A stretch of DNA of 64,000 nucleotides from Nocardioides sp. zg-1308. Its GTDB lineage: Bacteria; Actinomycetota; Actinomycetes; Propionibacteriales; Nocardioidaceae. A model generated the notes under the pieces. That model did no database searches and was not told the DNA's origin. It was given only the letters and a program-made list of their open reading frames with translations. Location: positions 413,191 to 477,190 of the forward strand of contig NZ_JABJQY010000005.1 in assembly GCF_013155375.1 (NCBI RefSeq). The letters are read 5' to 3'. This document shows positions 8,252 through 17,338 of the stretch, piece after piece. Every line of letters begins with the position of its first letter. Position 1 is the first letter of the stretch. The position numbers were made by a program, and so were the translations under genes.

Positions 8252-9091
8252 TCAGGCGGTCACCGCGACGTCCGTCGCCGCGAGCAGCTGCAGCCCCTCG
8301 TGGCTCGCGCTGCCGGGCGTGGCGGTGTAGACGAGCAGGGAGTGCGACTGGAAGGGGTCCTGCACGACCTGGCAGCTCAGCTCGAGCAGCCCGACCGAGG
8401 GGTGGAGGTAGCGCTTGACCTCCCGCGGTCGGATCCCCACCTCGTGCGCGGCCCACCGCGTGCGGAACTCCTCGCTCTGCTCGAGGAGGAGCTCGGCGAG
8501 GTGCGCCGCCCGCGAGTCCGGGCCCCGCACGGCCAGCACGCCGCGCAGCCCGGAGGCGTACATCCGGGAGTAGTGCTCGTGGTCCTCGGGCGGGTGCAGC
8601 CTGCGGGCGGCGGGGTCGGTGAACCACCGGTAGCCGATGCTCCGCGCCGGACCCACGAAGCGCCTGTTGTCGCCGACGAGCGCGACGCCGAGGGGCGTCT
8701 GGCGCAGGGTCTCGCCCAGCTCGGTGACGACCTCGGCCGGGGTGTCGGCCAGCCGGTCGAAGATCCGCAGCATCCCGGGCGCGACATGGTCGCCGGCGGC
8801 CTCGCGCGTCGGCGGGTGGTGCCCGGCGAGGCGGAAGAGATGATCCCGCTCGTCCAGCGACAGGTGCAGGCCCTGGGCGATCGAGGCGACCATCTGCTCC
8901 GACGGCTGCGGTCCGCGCTCGCGCTCGATGCGCGAGTAGAAGTCCGTCGACATGTGGCTCAGGGCCGCCACCTCCTCGCGGCGCAGTCCCGGCGTCCGGC
9001 GTCGCGCCCCCCTCGGCAGGCCGACGTCCTCGGGCTGGAGCGCCTCCCGGCGACGACGGAGGAAGTCGGCGAGTCCCGCGCGATCGATCAT
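8252..9091 (-). CDS. Helix-turn-helix (XRE) regulator with MmyB-like ligand-binding domain
   Basis: A 279-residue transcription factor. Residues ~5-75 form an XRE-type DNA-binding domain (LADFLRRRREAL ... TPGLRREEVAALSHMSTDFYSRIE). Residues ~105-275 form the MmyB-like domain, a PAS-like fold that binds hydrophobic ligands in characterised members, with the typical ARSIGYRWF and HYSRMYASGLRG blocks. Members of this family are often encoded divergently from short-chain dehydrogenases and repress them, and that is the layout here: the SDR gene starts 117 bases away on the other strand, with a strong inverted repeat between. The ATG at 9091 begins just before the first helix. Confidence 0.9.
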   Translation of the reverse strand: MIDRAGLADFLRRRREALQPEDVGLPRGARRRTPGLRREEVAALSHMSTDFYSRIERERGPQPSEQMVASIAQGLHLSLDERDHLFRLAGHHPPTREAAGDHVAPGMLRIFDRLADTPAEVVTELGETLRQTPLGVALVGDNRRFVGPARSIGYRWFTDPAARRLHPPEDHEHYSRMYASGLRGVLAVRGPDSRAAHLAELLLEQSEEFRTRWAAHEVGIRPREVKRYLHPSVGLLELSCQVVQDPFQSHSLLVYTATPGSASHEGLQLLAATDVAVTA

Positions 9092-9115
9092 GTGCCCATC
9101 CTGACCGGTGCGGGG

Positions 9116-9152
9116 CGTCCCAGCCACGGATCGTCAGGCCGTGGTTGGGACG
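9116..9152. promoter_or_regulatory. Inverted-repeat operator between MmyB-type regulator and SDR gene
   Basis: Two 14-base arms, CGTCCCAGCCACGG (9116-9129) and CCGTGGTTGGGACG (9139-9152), are reverse complements except for one position and are separated by 9 bases. They sit midway between the divergent start codons at 9091 and 9208. The length and position suit a dimeric helix-turn-helix regulator, most simply the neighbouring MmyB-type protein controlling both genes. Binding is inferred. Confidence 0.7.
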
Positions 9153-9207
9153 GGCGGCGGCCTGCAGGCTCGAGGGCACACACATCCGACCCACACGAGG
9201 AGCCACC

Positions 9208-10140
9208 GTGGCACCCAGGCACTACGACATCACCCTCCCCGACCTGACCGGCAAGCGCGCCATGGTCACCGGCGCCAGCGACGGGATGGAGCTCGGCATC
9301 GCGGCCACGCTCGCCGGTGCCGGAGCCGAGGTGCTCGTCCCCGTCCGCAACAGGGAGAAGGGAGAGGCGGCGGTCGCGGCGATCCGCTCACGGGTGCCGG
9401 GTGCCCGGCTGGTGCTGCACGACCTCGACCTCGCATCGCTGGCGTCGGTCCGCGCCCTCGGTGAGCGGCTCGTCGGCGAGGGAGAGCCCCTCCACCTCCT
9501 CGTCAACAACGCCGGCGTGATGACGCCCCCCGAGCGCCGCACCACGACCGACGGCTTCGAGCTCCAGCTCGGCACGAACCACCTCGGCCACTTCGCGCTC
9601 ACCGCGCACCTGCTGCCGTTGCTCCGCGCCGGTCGGGCGCGCGTCACGTCGCAAGCGAGCGTCGCGGCGCGCCGCGGCCGGATCAACTGGGACGATCTGT
9701 CCTGGGAGCGCTCGTACGACGGCATGGCGGCCTACCAGCAGTCCAAGATCGCCTGCGGGCTGTTCGGCCTCGAGCTCAGCAGGCGCAGCGCGGCCGGCGG
9801 GTGGGGCCTCACCAGCAACATCGCCCATCCGGGCGTGGCGCCGACGAGCCTGCTCGCCGCGCGGCCGGAGCTGGGGCGGTCCGAGGACACCACCAGCGTC
9901 CGGGTGATCCGCTGGCTCTCGTCCCACGGGCTGGTGGTCGGGACGGTCGAGACCGCGACGCTGCCCGCACTGCTCGCGGTGACGACGGGCGACGACGGCG
10001 GCTTCTACGGACCTCAGTGGCCGGGCAACGCCGGCGGTCCGCCCGGGCTCCAGAAGCCGTGGCCACCACTGCGCAGCGAGGCTGACGCCGCGCGTCTGTG
10101 GGACGTCTCCGAGCAGCTGACCGGGATGCGTCTCGGCTGA
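9208..10140 (+). CDS. Short-chain dehydrogenase/reductase
   Basis: A 310-residue classical SDR of the retinol-dehydrogenase-like subgroup. Visible are the cofactor loop TGASDGMELG after the strand RAMV, NNAGV at the end of strand 4, and YQQSK, the catalytic Tyr-x-x-x-Lys. It should catalyse NAD(P)H-linked oxidation or reduction of a carbonyl or alcohol; substrate unknown. The GTG at 9208 is preceded by GAGGAG at 9197-9202, 5 bases away, and is preferred over an upstream ATG. Its divergent partner is an MmyB-type regulator, which probably represses it through the inverted repeat at 9116-9152. Confidence 0.88.
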   Translation: MAPRHYDITLPDLTGKRAMVTGASDGMELGIAATLAGAGAEVLVPVRNREKGEAAVAAIRSRVPGARLVLHDLDLASLASVRALGERLVGEGEPLHLLVNNAGVMTPPERRTTTDGFELQLGTNHLGHFALTAHLLPLLRAGRARVTSQASVAARRGRINWDDLSWERSYDGMAAYQQSKIACGLFGLELSRRSAAGGWGLTSNIAHPGVAPTSLLAARPELGRSEDTTSVRVIRWLSSHGLVVGTVETATLPALLAVTTGDDGGFYGPQWPGNAGGPPGLQKPWPPLRSEADAARLWDVSEQLTGMRLG

Positions 10141-10181
10141 ACGCCGGTCGAGCGTCTGGGCCCGACCCGGATGATGGGCAC

Positions 10182-10658
10182 GTGCTGCACCGACATCCGT
10201 TCCTGAGCCTGCTGACCCTCCTTTACCTGGGATTCGTCGGGCTCGTCACCCTGACGCCCGCCGAGGACCAGCCGGACTACTCGAGCCTGGCGGCGCGCCT
10301 CCTGGCCCGGCTCGAGCGCTACCCCGACCTCGACCCGCTGACGAGCCGGCTGAGCGTCGACCGGGTCGAGTTCCTCGCCAACATCGGCCTCTTCGTGCCG
10401 CTGGGCGTGTTCCTGCTGCTGCTGGTCGGCTTGCGGCTGTGGTGGGTGGCCCTCGCCGCGGGCATCGTGCTGACCTCCATGATCGAGAACGTGCAGCGCC
10501 AGATCCCGGGCCGTGTCTCGGACCCCCGCGACGTGGCGGCCAACTCGATCGGGATGTTCCTGGGGATCCTCCTCGCGCTGGTGCTGACCCTGCCTGCCAC
10601 GCTGCGCCGCCGGCGGCAGCGGGAGCGCGATCAGCGGGAGCAGGGCCTGCACGTCTGA
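10182..10658 (+). CDS. VanZ-like family membrane protein
   Basis: A 158-residue membrane protein with the VanZ-like pattern: a first transmembrane segment (LSLLTLLYLGFVGLVTL), an extracytoplasmic stretch, then VDRVEFLANIGLFVPLGVFL, a third segment with the conserved IENVQRQIPGR and DPRDVAANSIGMFLG motifs, and a positively charged C-terminus (RRRRQRERDQRE). Named after VanZ of glycopeptide-resistance operons, most members have no defined role. There is no vancomycin resistance context here. The GTG at 10182 starts just before the first membrane segment. Confidence 0.88.
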   Translation: MLHRHPFLSLLTLLYLGFVGLVTLTPAEDQPDYSSLAARLLARLERYPDLDPLTSRLSVDRVEFLANIGLFVPLGVFLLLLVGLRLWWVALAAGIVLTSMIENVQRQIPGRVSDPRDVAANSIGMFLGILLALVLTLPATLRRRRQRERDQREQGLHV

Positions 10659-10763
10659 GGCCTCCCTCGGGAGCGGCGGACCGGACGCCGGACTGGACCG
10701 GTGGTCGCCCGTGGACCGCCGTGGGTGCCATGATCGAGGGTCGGCGGCTGGCCGGGTCGCTGC

Positions 10764-10791
10764 GGGAGCACCACCGAGGGAGCACCACCGA
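10764..10791 (+). repeat. Perfect 14-base tandem repeat upstream of the sigma-54 activator
   Basis: GGGAGCACCACCGA occurs twice head to tail (10764-10777 and 10778-10791), ending 13 bases before the preferred ATG of the AAA+ activator. It might be a regulator-binding site or translational control element. If the activator instead starts at 10730, the repeat is coding. Confidence 0.6.
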
Positions 10792-10804
10792 GTTCGGGAC
10801 CGGT

Positions 10805-12127
<1,323 letters not shown>

Positions 12128-12162
12128 GCCCTTTGGGCCCCGCCCCCGGCTCGCCCGGAGGC

Positions 12163-12729
12163 TCAGCCGTGGACCTCGGCCTCCAGCTCGGCGGCCAGCT
12201 CGCGGAGGAACTCCGCCATCTCGAGCAGCTCGTGCTCGATGTCGGCCCCGGTGCGGGACGCGCTCCTGGCCGGCAGGGTGATGCCGAGCTGCATGGCGTA
12301 CTTGGCTCGCACCTGCGCCTCGACCAGGTTCCCCAGCTGGGTGGGGCACTGCCAGCGCGGAATCAGCTCCACGGCAGCCGGCACGGAGATCGGGTGGCGG
12401 AGCTGGTACCAGGTCGTCGGCTTCGGGACGCGCTGGCGAGGGCGCCAGCCGGCGATGATCCGCTTGAGCTCGCCCGAGTCGGCAGCGAGGACCTCGTAGC
12501 GTGACGGTTGGCCCGGTACCTGGCGGTAGGTGAGGAGCTGTGGGGTGACCGAGCGGCGTCCCGCCGTGCGCGTGACGAGCTGCCGGATCCCGTCGGCGAT
12601 GCCCTCGGCGTTGTGCGGCTTGATCTCGCCGACGACGCCTTTGCGGGGGAACCTCACGAGGTCCTGCGGCCATGCGGTCGGCTTCGTGGTCGAGTCCCAG
12701 CGGTGGCGGCTCTGCCGTGTCGTTGTCAT
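12163..12729 (-). CDS. Hypothetical protein, last gene of the sigma-54 operon
   Basis: A 188-residue soluble protein that I do not recognise. It has a basic N-terminus, a central stretch with SRYEVLAADSGELKRIIAGW and RHPISVPAAVELIPRWQC, and an acidic helical C-terminus (ELLEMAEFLRELAAELEAE) that could form a coiled coil. Its ATG overlaps the stop of the M20 amidohydrolase gene by four bases (ATGA, 12726-12729), implying translational coupling. It is the final gene of the operon led from 20267, and ends 35 bases from the convergent activator gene. Confidence 0.75.
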   Translation of the reverse strand: MTTTRQSRHRWDSTTKPTAWPQDLVRFPRKGVVGEIKPHNAEGIADGIRQLVTRTAGRRSVTPQLLTYRQVPGQPSRYEVLAADSGELKRIIAGWRPRQRVPKPTTWYQLRHPISVPAAVELIPRWQCPTQLGNLVEAQVRAKYAMQLGITLPARSASRTGADIEHELLEMAEFLRELAAELEAEVHG

Positions 12730-13880
12730 GACGGTTCTCCTCCTGGTGGTCCTGCCGCCCACACGTCGAGGGCGGTGAGTGCGAGCAGGGTGGCGCCGTC
12801 GAGGACGGCGCGGTCCCCGGCGGGCGACGCGGCGGCTGCGGCGAACGCGCGCGAGTGCGGAGCGAGGCGGCCGATCGCCAGCTTGGGGTGGGCGACGGGC
12901 ACGACGTGGCTGACGTTGCCGAGGTCGGTGCTCCCCGCGGTGAGCACGTCGAGCGGGTCGCCCGGCGCGGCAGCCCGGCCCAGCGAGCGGAGGTGCCGCT
13001 CCAGCGAGGCCGCGAGCCACGGGTCGGTGCGCAGCTCGTGGTAGACCGGACCGCGTCGCTCGACGTGCACCGAGCACCCCGTCGCCGTGGCACCGGCGGC
13101 GGCCGACCGCTCGACCACCGCGAGGAGCCGACGCAGGCCGGGCGTCGTCGCCGCCCGCGTCATGACCCGCAGCGCGGCGGCCTCGGGCACGACGTTGGGC
13201 GCGTCACCACCTCGCGTCACCACCGCGGTGACCTGGTCGCCGGGCGCGAGCCGCGACCGCGCAACGCCCAGGGCCCCGTAGGCCAGCACGGCGGCGTCCA
13301 CCGCGTTGCGGCCGTGGGCCGGTGCCATCGCGGCGTGCGCGGCACGACCGCCGAACACCACGTCGTACGTCGCTGCGGCCCGGAACGTCGCCCGCGCCTG
13401 GTCCCGGGAGCCGGGGTGGACGAGGAGCGTGGCGGCAGCGCCGTGGAACGCACCGCGGCGGAGCAGCTCGATCTTCCCGCCGCCGCCCTCCTCGGCAGGG
13501 GTGCCGAGGGCGACGACGCGGCCGCCGTGGGCCGCGGCCAGGGGGGCCAGCACGGCCGCCGCCCCGGCGGCCGCTGTCGCGACGACGTTGTGGCCGCAGC
13601 CGTGGCCGAGCCGCGGCAGGGCGTCGTACTCGCAGCACAGGACCACCAGCGGACCCGCACGACCGGCACGGGCGCGGAAGGCCGTGGCCAGGCCGTGCGC
13701 CGGCAGCTCGACGCGGAGTCCCGCGGAGGCGAGGAACGTGGCCACCCGGCGGCTCGAGCGGTGCTCCGCCCAGGCCGTCTCGGGACGGGCGTGCAGGTCG
13801 TGGGACAGCGCGAGGAGTGCCGGTGCGAGCCGGTGGACCGCGGACCGTACGTCTGCCCGCGCCGCTGCCGCCGTGCTCAC
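12726..13880 (-). CDS. M20 family metallo-amidohydrolase
   Basis: A 384-residue amidohydrolase of the M20 family, closest in pattern to the ACY1L2/AbgB-like group. Metal-ligand motifs include EYDALPRLGHGCGHN (the Asp and His ligands) and GTPAEEGGGGK (general base Glu plus ligand Glu). A central dimerisation domain (AAHAAMAPAHGRNAVDAAV) follows, and the C-terminal HVVPVAHPKL supplies the last His. The family removes acyl or aminoacyl groups from amides such as N-acyl amino acids or aminobenzoyl-glutamate. The GTG start at 13880 overlaps the amidohydrolase stop (GTGA). In this operon it may deacylate a small metabolite or peptide; the substrate is unknown. Confidence 0.88.
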   Translation of the reverse strand: MSTAAAARADVRSAVHRLAPALLALSHDLHARPETAWAEHRSSRRVATFLASAGLRVELPAHGLATAFRARAGRAGPLVVLCCEYDALPRLGHGCGHNVVATAAAGAAAVLAPLAAAHGGRVVALGTPAEEGGGGKIELLRRGAFHGAAATLLVHPGSRDQARATFRAAATYDVVFGGRAAHAAMAPAHGRNAVDAAVLAYGALGVARSRLAPGDQVTAVVTRGGDAPNVVPEAAALRVMTRAATTPGLRRLLAVVERSAAAGATATGCSVHVERRGPVYHELRTDPWLAASLERHLRSLGRAAAPGDPLDVLTAGSTDLGNVSHVVPVAHPKLAIGRLAPHSRAFAAAAASPAGDRAVLDGATLLALTALDVWAAGPPGGEPS

Positions 13881-14668
13881 GTCGTCACCGCCCGCCGGTG
13901 CGCGACGCGCCGGCCACGACGGGCGCGGAAGCGCTGTCGGGCAGGGGCGGTCAGCCGCAGGACGTTGCCGGCGAGGACGTCGGCGAGCCCGTCGCGGTCG
14001 ACCGGCAGCGCCCGTGCCTTCGCGAGCTCGACGGCCGGGTGCAGGAACGGACCGTCGCTGCCGAACAGCACCTTCCGTGGCCCGGCACGACGCACGGCGT
14101 CCTCGAGCAGGTCGTGGTAGCGCACGCCGGACGTGTCGGTGAAGACGTTGGGGATCCGGACGAGCTGGTCGACGAACGCGCACTGCGCCTTCCAGTCGTC
14201 CGCGAAGGAGGACAGGTGCGGTATCACCCAGGCGACGTCCGGGTAGGCCCGCGCGACCATCTCGACGGTGGCGGTGTCGCCGGCCGGGTCGTAGAGGACC
14301 GGCAGGGCCCACCGCCGGGCCGCCTCGGCGACCTCCCGGGTGATGCGTGCGTCGTGGGCGTGCACCTTGATGCCGCAGAAGCCCCGGCGCACGGCGACGG
14401 TGACCCGCTCGCCGACGTGGCCGGCCTCGGTGCGGGTGTTGACGAAGAGGTAGCCGAGGAACCCGGGGCGGGTGATCAGGCGGGCGATGTCGGCGTTGGC
14501 GCGCGGGTAGTCCGAGGTGAGGGGTGCCATGACCACGGCGCCGCGGATGCCGGCGGGACGGGCCCGGCGCAGGTAGACCGGCAGCGAGCCCTCGGTGTCC
14601 CAGGGCCCGCGCAGCCCGTCGCCCGTGCCGATGTGCACGTGCGCGTCGATGACCAGCGGACCCCTCAT
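13877..14668 (-). CDS. Amidohydrolase family protein (Amidohydro_2-like TIM barrel)
   Basis: A 263-residue metal-dependent hydrolase. It opens MRGPLVIDAHVHIG, the His-x-His metal site on strand 1. Later strands give GIKVHAHD, a His in IPHLSS, and the terminal Asp ligand in LFGSDGPF. The length and motifs match the uronate isomerase/decarboxylase-like amidohydrolase_2 group, which hydrolyses or decarboxylates small carboxylates and lactones. The substrate is not evident. It overlaps both neighbours by four bases (ATGA at 14665-14668 and GTGA at 13877-13880), so three enzymes are translationally coupled. Confidence 0.87.
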   Translation of the reverse strand: MRGPLVIDAHVHIGTGDGLRGPWDTEGSLPVYLRRARPAGIRGAVVMAPLTSDYPRANADIARLITRPGFLGYLFVNTRTEAGHVGERVTVAVRRGFCGIKVHAHDARITREVAEAARRWALPVLYDPAGDTATVEMVARAYPDVAWVIPHLSSFADDWKAQCAFVDQLVRIPNVFTDTSGVRYHDLLEDAVRRAGPRKVLFGSDGPFLHPAVELAKARALPVDRDGLADVLAGNVLRLTAPARQRFRARRGRRVAHRRAVTT

Positions 14669-15708
14669 GCCGCCCTCCCGGTGACCGCGCCGGCGAGGGC
14701 CTGCTCCAGCCGCTGCATCTCGGCCTCGCCGTGGTCGGCGCGCAGGCACAGCGAGAGCGTCGGGCGGCCGGTGCACCGTCCCGTCGTGGCGAGGGACCGG
14801 ATCCCCGACGCCGCCAGCGCGCGGTGCACCTCGAGCGGGTCGCGACGGCCGCCCTCGGTCGCGACGAGGGGGAACCCGACGCCCAGCGGACGCATCCGGA
14901 GGTCGGCCAGGACGCTGCGGACGCGGACGACGTGACCCGCCAGCCGCGCCCGGCGGTCGTCGAGGCTCGGGTCGTCGAGCGCGTGGCGCAGCGCGGCGAC
15001 GTCGGCCGTGGTCGGCGGGCCGGCGTGCACCCGGGTCGGTCCGTCGGCGCGGACGCGGGCGACCCGGGGGCCGGGCCCGGTGACGACCGCGAGCGGCGCC
15101 GAGAGCCCCTTGGCCAGCGACGCGACGGTCACGTGGCCCGGCTCGACCCCGAGCCAGGCCGCGGTGCCGCCTCCGCCGCTGCCGAGGACCGGCGCCGTGG
15201 GCGTACGACGTCCGAGCACGCCGGCCGCGAGGGTGTCGTCGACGACCAGCTCGCCGTCGTGGCGCCGCGCGACGTCCGCCAGCTCGCCCAGCGGCGCGGG
15301 ACGCAGGCAGGAGCCGCAGAGCCCGTCGGTGACCACGACCGCCCGTCGTCGGCGAGGAGCTCGGCGCCGCGCGTCGTCCGCGTCGTGGTGCCGGAAGCGC
15401 ACGACCTCCGGACCGCTCCCGCCCACGGCACCCACGGCACCCACGGCCCACCGGCCGATCGGGTAGACCGCCTCGTCGAGCAGGATCACCGCGTCGGGCA
15501 CACGGGTCGACAGCACGTCGATGAGCGCGTGCAGGCTGGTCCGGGCGAGCACGCCGTCGCCGTCGCCGTGCCAGCGGGCCAGCCGCCTCGTGAGCGGCCG
15601 GCCCGCCTCCGTCTCCTCGACCGCCGCCGGCCGCCCGGTCGTCAGGCCGGCCGGTGTGCCGGACGGCCGGAGACCGAGGAAGTGGGCGGAGGTGAAGTCG
15701 TCACGCAC
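14665..15708 (-). CDS. PLP-dependent alpha-oxoamine synthase-like enzyme
   Basis: A 347-residue fold-type I PLP enzyme related to 8-amino-7-oxononanoate synthase and 2-amino-3-ketobutyrate CoA ligase. Seen are VVVTDGLCGSCLRPAPL, VVDDTLAAGVLGRR (equivalent to the family's VDDAHSTGVLG, but with Thr where the usual His stands) and SLAKGLSAP with the Schiff-base Lys near residue 200. The replaced His normally packs against PLP or substrate, so the chemistry may differ from standard acyl-CoA/amino-acid condensation. The GTG start at 15708 overlaps the preceding gene's stop by 8 bases. Function is inferred by fold only. Confidence 0.78.
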   Translation of the reverse strand: MRDDFTSAHFLGLRPSGTPAGLTTGRPAAVEETEAGRPLTRRLARWHGDGDGVLARTSLHALIDVLSTRVPDAVILLDEAVYPIGRWAVGAVGAVGGSGPEVVRFRHHDADDARRRAPRRRRAVVVTDGLCGSCLRPAPLGELADVARRHDGELVVDDTLAAGVLGRRTPTAPVLGSGGGGTAAWLGVEPGHVTVASLAKGLSAPLAVVTGPGPRVARVRADGPTRVHAGPPTTADVAALRHALDDPSLDDRRARLAGHVVRVRSVLADLRMRPLGVGFPLVATEGGRRDPLEVHRALAASGIRSLATTGRCTGRPTLSLCLRADHGEAEMQRLEQALAGAVTGRAA

Positions 15709-17326
15709 GGATCCGGGCGCCGGAGAGCCGGCGGGCGAGCAGGGTCGACGGCATCTCCGTGCTGGGCTCCTGGGCGAGGTCGACGCCGGTCGCCGACCGG
15801 TAGGCGGCGGCGTACTTCTGGATGCCGTAGCGGAACGCCTGCGCCCAGGTGGCCGCCTCGATCCCGCCGACGCCGGGATCGGCCCAGTTGCCGAGCCGGA
15901 TGGTGAGCACCAGCTGCTCGCCGATCGTCGCGAGGTCGTTGAAGTGCATGATGCTGGTGTCGGTCCAGCCCTGGATCGACTTCATGCTGTCCACCCGGTC
16001 CATCCACGCCTCGGGGTAGGGCGTCATCGGACGGCCGCCGAGGAACTCGCGCATCTGCGGCTCGGCCAGGATGCTCTGCATCACGAGGAACTCGGCACGC
16101 GCCGCCACCGCCATCTCGCCGTACTGGTTCTGCGTGCCCTGCGACAGCACGATGTGGCAGTCGCGCAGGGCCCTGTAGAGCGGGAAGGCGTCGGCCTGCA
16201 CGGTCAGGTCGTCGAGCTCCTTGAAGTAGCGGTGGGCGAGGAAAAGCACCTGGTGGAACGTGGCCAGGAAGCCGTTGCGGCGCTCCACCACCACGTGCGG
16301 GCGGGGGACCGCTCGCCCGATGAGCGAGAAGCCGTACTCGTACTCGTACTCCACCGCGCGCCTGCGCACGGTGAGCCGGTGCAGCTCGTCCTCGGCATAG
16401 CCCCACAGCCGGTTGCGCAGCGGCAGCAGCGGCGTGACGTCGAACCGCGCCAGCGGGTCGCGGCCGGGGATCCGCCGGTTCTGGAACCGCGCGAGGATCA
16501 CGTTGAGGGTCTGCACGAGCATCCCCTCCTCGAGCCAGTAGTTCCAGATCAGCTCGACGCCCGGGAGGTACGCCGTCCCGGCGTCGCGCGGCAGCAGGAT
16601 GCCGGGGAACTGCGCGGCGGTCTCCTCGAGCTTGTGCTCCTCGTACCCGGGCGGCACGAGGTCGCCGAAGGACGTGACCTTCGACCGGGAGACGAAGTCA
16701 CGGGCGGCGCGCCGCAGGGCCTGGTAGGGACGCCCGCCGAAGGCCGGCCAGGCGTTCGCGTCGTCGTAGGCCTCCCCGGGGCCCCAGTCGGCCTCGAGGA
16801 AGCGGCGGAACTCGGCGTACGTGACGGGGGAGGACCGCTCGACCTGTCCGGTCGGACCCTCCCGGACGAGGGCGACGCGCAGCGGCTGGCCGATGTCGCC
16901 GTCGTGGCCGGTGTCCGAGCCGGCGGCCGGGTGCGTGGACACCGCGAAGGCGTCCTGGTCGAGCTCCTCGGCGTGCTCGATGAAGGCCGAACCGGTCTCG
17001 CCGGAGCCGGGCCTGCCGGCGTAGAGCACCAGGCGGTACTCACCCTCGTCGAGGTGGACGTCGTCGTCCTCGTGCTCGTGCACGTACCTCTCGTCCCACT
17101 CGACCGCCGATCCCAGCGAGATGGTGTGCTCGGCCGCGGGCTTGCGGCCGCCGGACCGCGGCTTCCAGCCGACGGCGACCGCCGTGGCCTCGTCGGCGCC
17201 CTCGTGCAGGACCGCCCAGGTGAAGGCGCTGACGCTGGACTCGAGGGCGACCTCGAAGAGGACGTCCTCCTCCGGGGTGAAGACCTGGCTCGTGGGCCGG
17301 ATCGCGTTGTGCCTGTCCTTGGACAT
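15701..17326 (-). CDS. Large conserved-looking protein of unknown function (sigma-54 operon)
   Basis: A 541-residue soluble protein that I do not recognise. Residues 1-150 look beta-rich (VLFEVALESSVSAFTWAVLH, YRLVLYAGRPG). The remainder is predicted mostly helical, with aromatic-rich stretches such as LIWNYWLEEGMLVQTLNVI, FLATFHQVLFLAHRYFKEL and DSMKSIQGWTDTSIMHFND. No signal peptide or membrane segment is seen. The C-terminal half contains several His, Asp and Glu residues that could bind a metal, but no classical motif. It follows the HExxH gene by 12 bases and overlaps the PLP-enzyme gene. It may be a structural or enzymatic component acting on the acidic proteins encoded first. Confidence 0.8.
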   Translation of the reverse strand: MSKDRHNAIRPTSQVFTPEEDVLFEVALESSVSAFTWAVLHEGADEATAVAVGWKPRSGGRKPAAEHTISLGSAVEWDERYVHEHEDDDVHLDEGEYRLVLYAGRPGSGETGSAFIEHAEELDQDAFAVSTHPAAGSDTGHDGDIGQPLRVALVREGPTGQVERSSPVTYAEFRRFLEADWGPGEAYDDANAWPAFGGRPYQALRRAARDFVSRSKVTSFGDLVPPGYEEHKLEETAAQFPGILLPRDAGTAYLPGVELIWNYWLEEGMLVQTLNVILARFQNRRIPGRDPLARFDVTPLLPLRNRLWGYAEDELHRLTVRRRAVEYEYEYGFSLIGRAVPRPHVVVERRNGFLATFHQVLFLAHRYFKELDDLTVQADAFPLYRALRDCHIVLSQGTQNQYGEMAVAARAEFLVMQSILAEPQMREFLGGRPMTPYPEAWMDRVDSMKSIQGWTDTSIMHFNDLATIGEQLVLTIRLGNWADPGVGGIEAATWAQAFRYGIQKYAAAYRSATGVDLAQEPSTEMPSTLLARRLSGARIRA

Positions 17327-17338
17327 GCTGACTCCTTC

